This document shows, one piece after another, positions 27,001 through 37,276 of a stretch of 64,000 nucleotides of DNA. Position numbers and translations under genes: made by a program. Every line of letters begins with the position of its first letter. The first letter of the stretch is position 1. The notes beneath the pieces were generated by a model. That model did not search any database and was not told where the DNA came from. It saw nothing but the letters and a program-made list of their open reading frames with translations. The stretch comes from Hydractinia symbiolongicarpus (lineage: Eukaryota > Cnidaria > Hydrozoa > Anthoathecata > Hydractiniidae): contig NC_079878.1 of the NCBI RefSeq assembly GCF_029227915.1, positions 13,826,001 to 13,890,000 on the forward strand, written 5' to 3'.

Positions 27001-29903
27001 TCAGGAATTATTTCTTGATCTTTTGCAGGGTCGACCGGTTTTGTAAATGTTGCTGCAACGCTGTGTTTATTTGTTTTGATGTGCTTTTGATGTTTACTTT
27101 TGCCTTTGTTGTGTGATTTAGTACCACTTTTGTGAAATGCTTTTTTCTTTAAGTTATTTTCTAAATCTTTCACAACTTTAAGGTCTTTTTCAAGGACATC
27201 TTTCGCTTCTTTCAATTCAGTTGCACTTCGGCCATCTTTTCCATATTCTCCCTGTAAATTATCAATTTTTGATACTTCGCTTAAAATTTGTTCCTTAAAT
27301 TTTTGAAGTTGCATTAGGTTTTTATTGCCATGAGATGTGTTATTATTCATTTCATTGAACTGAACATTTTTAATCTTTGGAGATTGCACTTTGTCTTTAC
27401 CTCCAATTTGTACTTCTGGCACTGACATTTCTTGACCTGATGTGACTTTGTTCACAACAGAAGAAAAAGCTTTATCAGCACTTTCTTGTAACTCTTTCGT
27501 GTCTTTCTCCTGCTTTTTTTGCTTCTCTGTCTTTTCAACAGAAGACGTTACTTTATCAACGACTGAAGTAAACTCAGCATTTGCACTCTTGGTTATATCT
27601 GCAGCAACCTTTTCAACTTGTTGTTCTTTTTGACTTTCTTCTTCTTGATCTTCTTCATCATTCTTAAATTTTAAACTTTCGTGAAGGAAAGGATTTTTCA
27701 ATTTTTCAAGCAGTAACTTTTCTTCTTCTTTCCATGTTTTTGCTTTTTCTTCTGGAACAGTTCCATTTTTAGATTTTCCTGACGTAGTATGTTTTTCTAA
27801 AGATTCCTTGTTAACATTTTCAGATTTCTTGTCAGATTTTACATCAATCTTCTTCTCCTTTTCACCAACTGTTTCAGACAAAGAATCGTTATCCTTTTCA
27901 ATTCTGTTTTCCCAGGTTTTGAATTTTTCACGTACTTCCTCTAAAGTTTCATATTTATCGTCTTGGTTATTTTTGCCAATGTTTTCTTTACCATCATTAT
28001 CTGCAAATTTGTGTTCCCTTTCCTTTTTAGTGAACAAAATTTCATCATTCTGTCCATCTTCTTTTTCAGACGATGGTGTTTTCATAGCAGCTACCTTTTC
28101 TTCTCCTGTGCTAACATCTTTTGTTGCTTTTGAGGAAGCAACTTTATCTTCATCTTTTTCAATTGCAGAAACTTTTTCTAATGGAACTTCAGGTGTTTTT
28201 TCTTCCATTGCGCTATCCTTTGGTATGTCTTTAGGCTTCTCATCTTTTTCTTTCAGCTGTTCAATACTTACATCTTCTGCATCAACTTTTGTTGTTTTTA
28301 ATTTTTCAGACGTAACAGAATGTGCTAATTCTTCCGTTTCAGAATCTAAAGTCTTTGAAACTCCGGTGCTTTTTGACTTTTGGTCCGTCGATACTTCATC
28401 TTCAACTGCTTTTGATAATTCTTTTTCTTGTTTGTGTTTCACTAAATCTACGTTTTCAGCGTGTTCGTCATTGTGCTCCATTTCATTATCTTTTTCTTCT
28501 TTATCTGCAGCAATCTTACTTGCAAATACTGTATCAGGTGTTTCACCCTTTTCTGCTTCTGCAGCTTCCTCGTACGCGTGTGTTGGGTGGTATTTCTTAT
28601 GAAAATTCATCTTTTGTGTTAATGGTCTCACGGGTCTCTTCACAACGACACCTGGTGCTTTCTGAACAGAAGCTGTTTGTGGCTTCATCGAATGCGCTTT
28701 ATACTTCTCGGCTTTTGTAGATACATCATCTCCTTGTGATTCGCCAGATCCAGAGGCATTGTTATCATCTGAATCATCTGAATCATCCGAATCATCATTG
28801 TCATCAGTATCAGTATCACTTCCATTGACAACATTGACAATTTGGATATGGTCATGTTTCGGAAAAGCAATTCCTGCAAACAAATTAAGCGTTGTGTTAT
28901 TTTCCACCGGCTTAAAATTTTGCTGGTTATCGTCGGAAGAACCACTCCCACTTGTTTCAGAATTTTCGGAATCTTCCCTCAATTTTTGCAGTGCACCATA
29001 TTGTTGCATGATTCCCTTGCTGCTATCCAACTCCTTCTTGTAAGTTGAGCGAGGAAATTCAACGGCGTGATTTACCTTTGACCTTCTTGCAGGACGTTCG
29101 TTAATATTGACGTTCACCATAACGTTGATTTTACCTTTACTTTTTTTAGTAGTGACTGTCGCTTTGCCAACTTCCGGGACAGAAGAAGAAGATGCTTCTG
29201 ATGTTTCTTTAGCAATGTTTGTGTCAGCTACGTCATTCTCATTTGCAACTGGTTTATCTGAAAGAGTTTCAAAATCATTTTGTACAGTTGAAACATCGTC
29301 TTTTGTGTTATGTGAGTGTGTGTGTGTGTTGTGTCGTTTACTTTTCCAATTGTAGAGCATATTAATAATTTTAGTAGACAGTACCCCCCTTGCTTTATCT
29401 TCTAAGTGTTCATTTATCTTATCCTTCTTAGAACCTGTTTCAGATATATCATCATCTTCATTTTCAAGCTCTCTTAGTTCCTGTAAACTTTCTTTACCTT
29501 TATTCATCAGATCATCACTTGACGACAATGTGGACTTCTTTGGGATAGTCTTTCTTTTTCTGGAAAAATCAGTTTCATAATTTTCTTGTTCAAGATAATT
29601 TTCGGCAGAATCATCATCAATATTCGGCACATAACTTGGGCCTTTAATAATGTCCCTTTTGTCAGCATTTTCGTCATCGTAGTTGTCGTAATTGTCACCA
29701 TCATTTTCATCTTCTTCGTCTTCTTCATTATCTTCATCACTTTCATCATCACTCATTATAGGTCTGATTAGGTTTTCAATTTCATAGTTATCTAAGTTCA
29801 GCGAGTAATCTTTATAAGCATTGTTAAAATCGCTATGTGCTTCCGTCACATACCAAAATCCAATTGCAAATAAGCAGAAGGCAAATACTTTTATTGAATT
29901 CAT
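24034..29903 (-). CDS. Secreted protein: long charged disordered stalk plus C-terminal SGNH hydrolase
   Basis: Three coding exons, read on the minus strand: 29903-26003, 25762-25581, 25287-24034. Phases match (5337 nt, 1778 aa). A 5' UTR exon border (AG at about 29931-29932) precedes the ATG. Residues 1-22 are a signal peptide (core FAFCLFAIGFWYV). Residues about 25-1300 are low complexity: Asp/Glu blocks, Ser-Asp runs, Lys/Glu-rich probable coiled coil, a Lys-rich basic stretch (KKRKKWHKKKTKK) and a Gln/Asn/Pro segment. The C-terminal 400 residues hold an SGNH fold: GGS nucleophile block (Ser about 1398), Gly in SIGG, Asn in SAND (about 1476) and DNFH (Asp 1574, His 1577). Substrate unknown; SGNH enzymes are often esterases, including carbohydrate deacetylases. 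The stalk may anchor it in extracellular matrix or mucus (inference). Splicing was inferred from borders and phase only. Confidence 0.8.
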
Positions 29904-30557
29904 TTCTTACGAAATAAAGACTGACCACCTAAAAAATAAAAACATTTAGTTGAAATTCAAATCTCCAGTCACTGTTTGTGCTCCTCCCTTGGTTCCCCAA
30001 TACCAGACATAATTACCAGACATAATTATAGCTCAGGTCTATTCTTATGTTTTTATGATGGACAAGAACATTTTTCCTGGAGTCGATTGATCCAGGAAGC
30101 GAGCGGCGGGCATTGAGTGAGAATAACTGTCAGTTGGCTAATCTTAGATTCACGCTAAGGATCCATGGACATTGAAATCAATTTTTTAATATATTTTATC
30201 ATAAAAACACGGCAGACCTTTGAAACTGTCATTAACAACATTATAAATTGATAAATTGACTTGTATACCAGGAAAAAACTCTCTTGTCAGAATCTATATA
30301 ACATAACATAAAGTAGCAATAACCATCTGAATATAACTTTCCAACTAATGTTGTCAACACCTAAGATGCAATTCGTTCTTGAGAAGACTGTTAATCGAAA
30401 GTGTTAAAACAACTATCGAATCTTCCATCTTATTTTTATCCTTGCGATAACAGATATTACATTCGTTAAGGCACGTAAGCGGGTAGAGCGGGGGTGTCTG
30501 CATTAAAAACACTTTCCACATACAGTTACTTACGTCTAGCAAAGTAAACTAAAGATC

Positions 30558-30754
30558 GGTTTCCATTAAAGTCAGTACATGCTGTGCAGATTTTGTGCAA
30601 CTGTTGTAGATGTAAAAAGAATTCTATCTCTACAACATTTGTTGTACGGTATTTCTTGCGTTGCTCTGATGTACAATGTGTTTCAATTAAAGATGCAACA
30701 ACCATTGTTGTGCGGCTGTTGTAAAAGGAGACACCTTTTATGTTAATGAAAACC
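30558..30754. mobile_element. Small MITE candidate, 197 bp
   Basis: The termini are inverted: GGTTTCCATTAA at 30558-30569 and TTAATGAAAACC at 30743-30754 (11 of 12 paired). Inside, TGTTGTA/TACAACA-type motifs alternate in both orientations. No clear target-site duplication was seen. Confidence 0.45.
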
Positions 30755-31619
30755 CACCTTAACTTACAACTTTACAAACAAAGTTATCATACAAGCTCGT
30801 ATCTTGTTTAAAAAAAATGTTGCTCTCTGATCATTACAAAATTTCAGGCCCACCCCTCAATGCCACTTCCCAATAACTGGAGAGGCGGCACCATACGTGT
30901 TGGTGTAATACCGGACAATATTAGACAGTTGTAACTTATAATATTTAAGACAGTTAGGCAATCACGAAGTAGACAAAACTTAATTGATGGTTGTTAGTTA
31001 GAAATATAATAGTTACTGCCTGGATGACAAAGATACTGAGTAGCGATTAGAAATTTCGTTACCTTGATGTTAAAAGTATACAGCCAACTTATAACCACAT
31101 GTTGTCTTCTACCAAGTCAATGATTTTATTTACTTATTTATTTCCGAACTTTTGTTGGAGATAAAAAAAAGAGTTATACCGACCAGGCTTCTAATAAAGT
31201 TTGTAAATAGAAAAATTTCCAATCACTTCAACGATTAATTTCATAAGTTGTTAGTATATTATTTTATTGAAAATATTATGCCGAAGAAACGAACGGTATT
31301 TTGTAAAGAATGTAACACCAGTTTTCGTGGTCATGTGAATAAGTTCAACCTCTTAATCGCCACAGTAGAGCCATTCTGAATAAAAATATTGCAACCAAGC
31401 GTGCAATCTTAAGCAAAAACGCAAGCACGCAGCCAAACGATTCAACTTTTGATTGCATTTGATCTACTGCTTGATTTTAAATTAATATATCAGTATATTA
31501 AGCATTTCATTGAAAGATTGTTCCCTTGGTTTTTTGTTTAAGAGATTTGACCAGTTAATATCACGGAAAATTCGATATTTTTCACCAACATTTTAGGACT
31601 GACTTATATTTTGATTGTG

Positions 31620-31800
31620 TACCTTCTAAAGGGTGTTCACCCTTTATTTTTTCAAATCAAAATGTAAAAGAATTGAGGAGATTTTAGTGCTGAAAATGAG
31701 AGGAAAGTTTAGATTTTAAATTGTTTTGAGGAGAATTGAGTAGAATTGAGAAGAATTTTGTAGACAGATTTAAGGAGATTTGAGGAGGCGTGGGAGCCTT
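31620..31800. mobile_element. hAT-MITE-like fragment
   Basis: The end GATTTGAGGAGGCGTGGGAGCC resembles the reverse complement of the left end of the element at 52930-53286 (AGGGTTCCTACGCCTCC). The interior is rich in GAATTGAGGAG-type motifs, corresponding to the CTCCTAAA motifs of that element. The left end is not clear. Confidence 0.35.
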
Positions 31801-32964
31801 TTTATGTGTCTTGAAAATTTTGAAAAAAAAGCATTAATTATGGTGGTGGTGCATATCAAATCAAGAAAATACAGAAAAACTCAATCAATAAGAAAATTAA
31901 AACATAAATGATAATTTTGATGGATGTGAAGAGAAAAAAAAGTATTTCATCAAACAGCCATTTTCAAAATATATTTTTGACTTCGTTTTTTTTGACTCGT
32001 TTATAGTTACATTTCTGATTTAAAATCTATACAAACACCGATGTCAAATATGTTGACAAGCAAATTTTTTAAGAAAAACTGGAATAAAAAAAATCATGCT
32101 GGTATCAATTTGAGTTTTATTTTTCTATAACTAATTTTGGACTAGAAAATCTTTGCTTCTGATTGCAAAATTATAGAAGCAAGGGAGTTTTTCATTTTAC
32201 AAATAAATTCTAAAACATATGTAGGCCTAAAACTTTGAAATACGAAAAAGTTTTAGATTTCGCAGGAGATTAATGATTCTTGTAAGTACGTAAGTAAGTA
32301 CCAAATCCTCCTTGGTAGCAGCAACAAAAAATGGATCTAGGTAAGTCGGAAAGTATTTCATTACAGTCGATAGTAAATTAGCAAAAGTGGATTCAAATTT
32401 TGAGCAATCCTTAATATATCCCTTGCTTTTTTAAACCTTGTTATCAAGTTTTTTTTATGTATTTTTACATCATTACAATATTTTATATTTTACATTACAC
32501 CTCGAAACTATAAAAAACTAAAATGTCTCTGAATGTATAAAAACTAAATAAATGATATAAATAAAATTGTGAATATTCTCTGAAGTGCAAACAATAATTA
32601 TTACAATCAAATATCATGTGTGCGAGATTGCTCAACGAAGTAAAAAATCGGCGTTGTTTGTTGCTTTTCCACTCCAGCTATCTAAGTTGGTCCGTGTTAA
32701 AAGGTGTTCTAAAATTTACAACAGGTGGCTAAAAAGGAATTGCGAATAATCAGTATTCCATAAGTAATGTAAGTGCTAATTCTCTGAATGACCAAACTTC
32801 CTAAATTATCCCATGACAATATAGCTAAATACGGTTTGGAGTTTCATCAAAAACATAGCGATGGAGTTACATCAAAAACATGGCAGCACACAAAAAGTAA
32901 CGGCTGTTTTTGTTCCTTAAAGCTTCGACCTTTTTATTTTTGGTACCAAATACTTGATGATCCT

Positions 32965-34722
32965 TCAAGCTGTACATTTCGCTTCACTGTGGCCCACCAA
33001 ATTGCATCGCGCACAGATAATTCTACCACGAGCAGTCGTTGTCTCCCTACACTTACTACCTGAATGCCCCGGACGAAAACATTTCCAACACAGACTTTTG
33101 TTGTTTCTCTCAGAGAATGAAAATTGTTTCTCTAATACAGGGCTTGATCTGTTAGTGTAGTTCTTAATCTTTCTATCCAGGACTTGCAAATCGTTTAAAT
33201 AAACGTGATTGCTTTGTTTTGGACCTTTGATATCATTGGTTGAATCTTTAGGGATAAACGCAATTTCGTTATAAAAATTCTCATCTCTGTATGGCTTAGT
33301 CATCTTGTTTCGCGATTCAATTAACGGGCGACTGAAACTTGAATCTCTTCCTCTTCTTAGAGAATTTATTAGTGCTATCTTTCGCAGATTATAATCGTTT
33401 CGTTTGTTGTTTATAGATTTGTCTTTGCTGATATCTTCTTCCGTAACACTGGAATCTTTATACGAAGTTGTTAAATCTTTGTTTAACTTGTGCCCACTAC
33501 TATCATCGGGCGCAATATTTTGGGGCGGTGAATATTCATTTGGCGGTAAATATTTCGCAGGAGGGAAAAGATTATCGGGCGGTAATTTTGAATGTTTAAC
33601 TAACGCTATGCGTAAGGACATGTTATCAAGTAAAAGATTTGCGTTGTGTCTTTTCACGCGGGATAATTCCTCTTGTAAAGATTTGATCTTCATATCACGT
33701 GCACCATATTCTTGTGTATGCATTTGTGCTATATGTTCCATCGTGTCAATGTTGATACTTTGATAGAAGCTTGTCACTTTTGTGTTTAAAAACATTCTTT
33801 CATCAGATGACTTTTCTAAAAGTAAAAAAAAGATTTCAATCTGCAATATTGCGGTGATAGAAACGCTGGTGAGAATGTACAGACTTGAAAAAATGACAAA
33901 AAAATTTCAACACAACAAAACAATGATATTGATTTCAAATATTAAAAATACCTCGACACAAATCTCTGATATACTACAAGCGAGAAAAAGGTAGGAAATT
34001 CACAACCTCGTTACAAGGGTAAAATACAAGATCTCCTAGAGAAGAGGCTGGGAATTCCAGACAGTGCGAAGAATAGAGAATGCTCGCTTGATAGAGATGT
34101 TCACTTGATGAAGGTTTCACTGCAACCAATTCCAATGGAGGATTTTATCGTTGTGAGCAATTAAACTCCGGCTTATTTCTTGCTGACCGATATTAAAAAG
34201 AGAAAATAAAGCCCCAGGAAAGAACTTGGTTAGCGACTATACTTACCAGTCTTTAGTAGTTTGTCGTTATCCATATATTTATTGCCACTAAATAAATAAA
34301 TTAAAAAAATTATGAACATATAAAATAAGGTGTATTTCACGTCGAAATGTTTAATGATAACCTCGTTTCAAAAGCCAGCTGTCTCTTTTTATAAATTTTT
34401 AGAAAAATAAAAAAGAGAGGTTTACCCTTCAGGCTTACCCCTTCCATTCTTTTAAGATTTCAAGTACTTGTGTGATAAACAGAAAACCAGTGATTCGTGA
34501 CACGTCTGATAGTTGATAGATAAGTGGTTGCCTCGAACGGCATGTCGGACAACATAAACTCAATAACCCAGCTTCGTTCTCAACACATGATCCTTCCAAA
34601 CATCTGCGACAAAATGTATGTTGACAATTTAACGTTCTCGGGTCTTTGAAGACATCGAGACAAATGGGACATTGGCATAATTTTTCCAGTTTCGTTTTTA
34701 TGCGATTTTCACTTGAAGTCAT
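32965..34722 (-). CDS. RING finger plus double CCHC zinc-knuckle protein
   Basis: Three exons on the minus strand: 34722-34439, 34287-34247, 33815-32965; phases match (1176 nt, 391 aa). A C3HC4 RING lies at residues 18-61 (Cys18, Cys21, Cys33, His35, Cys38, Cys41, Cys58, Cys61), so a ubiquitin E3 ligase activity is likely. A predicted coiled-coil segment follows (KIKSLQEELSRVKRHNANLL), then a Pro-rich patch (PPAKYLPPNEYSPPQN) and a charged linker. Two perfect CX2CX4HX4C knuckles, about 351-364 and 376-389, sit at the very C-terminus; knuckles of this type usually bind single-stranded nucleic acid. The RING exon is 284 nt, exactly as in the duplicated paralogues at 37277-40115 and 43905-46743. 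The combination is not one I can name; an origin of the knuckles from a retroelement gag is possible. Confidence 0.75.
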
Positions 34723-34803
34723 GCTGTCTTAAAATAAAATAAAATACAAAAATAGGATGCTTTTTATTCAATCAATAAATAGGCGCTCTTCCTTTTTTAA
34801 GAC

Positions 34804-35244
34804 GGATCTCCACTAGACGATTTTCACGACGGCTGTCAAATATTTCGTAACATGCGGAAAGAGAGAAAAATGTCATCGCTGCAGCAAAAATATTGTCTCA
34901 TGAAAAGCAAGTCAGCGGTCGTCCAGTTTTAAACTAATCAAAAAACAGAAAAACAATTTAGAAAGCAGAGTGCTTAGATAATAATTTAAAGATGGCATCC
35001 GAAGAGCAAGGTCGTGTTGTGTTGTTAGAATTAGTTTGACAACTTCTTAGTACAAATCATATATAGTATTCATAATAATTATAAACAATATTAATAATAG
35101 AAGGCTTCTCCAAAGTAAAAACACGCATGTTAACATCAGCCATCAATCGTCCAGAAATTAATTTAATTTTTCTGTATTTCTTCACTATACTTCAATAATC
35201 TGCGATCGTAATACAATTCGTCATGAATATCGTCTAGTGAAGCC
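34804..35244. mobile_element. MITE candidate with CACTAGACGAT termini
   Basis: The left end GGATCTCCACTAGACGATTT and, inverted, the right end near 35220-35244 (CGTCTAGTGAAGCC) share CACTAGACGAT and a following CA(C/T)GACG. The interior of about 440 bp has no coding capacity. Confidence 0.5.
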
Positions 35245-35448
35245 TTTATTTACATGAGTGTCAAACTTCCTTTATGTTAAACTTGATATCGACAAAAACT
35301 GTATCTAGGCAAAAGATCCTGGGAACGAAGATGACGACACACGAAATGAAATTAGTTTTAAACAGCCGTGCGAAACACAAAAATTTGGTCCACGTGTTAA
35401 TGTCAATGTGAGAAAGAATGAATTTAAATTTATCAAGTCCGCTATTGA

Positions 35449-35585
35449 TCTATATTATAATGCCCGTATACGTCTGTCTGTCCGTCACGCAAAATGGTAG
35501 CTTAGCTGCGCAAGTAGCCAGAAGCACGCAATGCGGTATAAAAAGGATAGGCGAACTCGTGGATTTTCAACGGGCCAACGACTAG
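35449..35585 (+). mobile_element. Helitron-like short non-autonomous element
   Basis: It starts TCTATATTATAATGCCCG and ends CGACTAG, followed by T, and the base before the start is A. This agrees with the Helitron rule of a TC start, a CTRR end and insertion between A and T. Related copies are at 7776 (partial) and 18677-18826 (inverted). A stable 3' hairpin is not obvious, so the class assignment is tentative. Confidence 0.45.
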
Positions 35586-35898
35586 TATGGTAAATTTGTA
35601 GAGGAAATGTGACATTTATCACCAAACCGGGAACTTATTTCAAAATTCTTTTTCACGATTTTTCTTTCTTTATTTCTGTACAAAATATAAACACCAGCAA
35701 AAGCAAAAAAAAATTTTTTACGAAAATAGAAAAGGAAACACTTTAAAACAAAATAAATAAAACTTCTTTGTTGGACACTTTAGTACAGTTTATTTTTTGA
35801 AGAACTTTCCTTACAAAAAATATTTTCTTCTTTTTCTCTTCACACAAATTACGCAAATTAGTTGAATCATATAAAATTGTGCAGCTTCAGATCTGCAC

Positions 35899-36210
35899 AT
35901 GGCAATTATTCACGAATATAAGGACCTGGGTTGGCGCAGACGTGGATTATTTTTTTGTGCAAGCGTGCTAAAAAATGCGATCAGCAAACTTTACACGCTG
36001 TTTGCCTACTTGTGTGCAAAAATAGTGACTGGTAAAAATTACGAAAAAACTGCCTCAAAATTTTTGTCCAAGATTGTAGATATTAACTTGAAATTGAATG
36101 ACCTGAGATCTGATCAAAATCCTAAGTTGCATATAAAAAAATCATGTGATTTAAAACATTGGACGTCGTTGTTGACTAACTTTGACTCCGTGATTAAAAA
36201 CTGCTGCTGA
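35899..36210 (+). CDS. Hypothetical 103-aa open frame
   Basis: The open frame starts with ATG and reads MAIIHEYKDLGWRRRGLFF, continuing to a stop after two Cys. No domain, signal peptide or relative is recognised. Its composition (Lys, Leu, Ile, Asn) is no better than the AT-rich background would give, so it may be chance or a piece of a mobile element. No splice partners were found. Confidence 0.2.
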   Translation: MAIIHEYKDLGWRRRGLFFCASVLKNAISKLYTLFAYLCAKIVTGKNYEKTASKFLSKIVDINLKLNDLRSDQNPKLHIKKSCDLKHWTSLLTNFDSVIKNCC

Positions 36211-37276
36211 ATCTGATCATTTATATGGAAATCTGGATTTTTTGTCATCTAAACGTTGATTTATGTCGAAATTAGTCAACATTTTAAACTGTTCTGCTTT
36301 CCATAAAAATTGATGCAGTTATTAAAAAAAATCAAAAATCAAGATTCTTTTGCATCCAGTTTTACAACATATTGGGCCAGAAATAATTTACCCTTTTTGA
36401 AAAAAAAATTGAAATATTTAACCCTACAAGGGTTTATAATTTAAATCAATTTGATCTCGAAACAGCAGAATTGAAATTTGTGTAAATGCAATAAAATTAG
36501 TTTCATCGTTGAACCATCTTAACAACACTGCCACCGCATATATAGAGGCTGATTGATGGCGTGATGAAGATCTTTGTATCAAAATTACTGACTGGGATTT
36601 CAAAGATATGTTTTTTATGCGTATATAGCATGGACTTACTTTGGCGAATTATTAGGTTTTTGAGGTTTCTGTAATAATTGCTCTCTCGTTTTATTTATTT
36701 TCCAACAGTTTATGGCTTTGCATATTTCCGGGATAGTAGCTATATCTATGTGTCACTTCCAGTAAAATGTATCTAAGATATAAAACTATATTTTTTCGAA
36801 TAAAAAAACTGATAAAAAATACATTGGTAAAAGTACAAAGCCGATTTATACTATAAGTTTTAAATAAGAAAATAACTGAACATAAACTTACATTTACAAT
36901 AAATACAAAAACACGTTCTTTCCCTGTTGCTGCGTTTCAGTATATTTTCTCAAGAATGATTTTTTTTAAAATTGCATAAATTATTTTCATAATATACCAT
37001 CCATTAAATTTCAATTCATAAATTTCATATCAGCTTTGATGAAATTTTAATAATTCACATTCTCTAGGCTTGGTATTAAACACCCAGTTCAGCGTCCTTT
37101 CAAAATTGTATTTTTAATTCTTAGATCGTTATTGAAAATATTAAACAGAACCAGATATATATTTTATAATTACATTTTTCCAACCAGGACATATTTACAA
37201 TTTTTAAGTTGTGTTAAGGTAAGTTTACCGTATAAGTCGCTTTTAAAATGACGCTTTAGCGAAAAAAGACACGATA

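Larger units (their letters stand above)
29931..32964. other. Intergenic region
   Basis: No gene recognised. It contains a 197-bp inverted-terminal element (30558-30754) and a hAT-MITE-like stretch (about 31620-31800). The remainder is AT-rich unique-looking sequence. It separates the promoter side of the SGNH-hydrolase gene from the 3' end of the RING-CCHC gene. Confidence 0.5.

Noticed and set aside
27808-28602. 264-codon open frame on the plus strand, plus others between 25519 and 29771
   Set aside because: Antisense shadows of the low-complexity 3.9-kb exon; Ser/Phe-rich composition is the complement of Lys/Glu codons.
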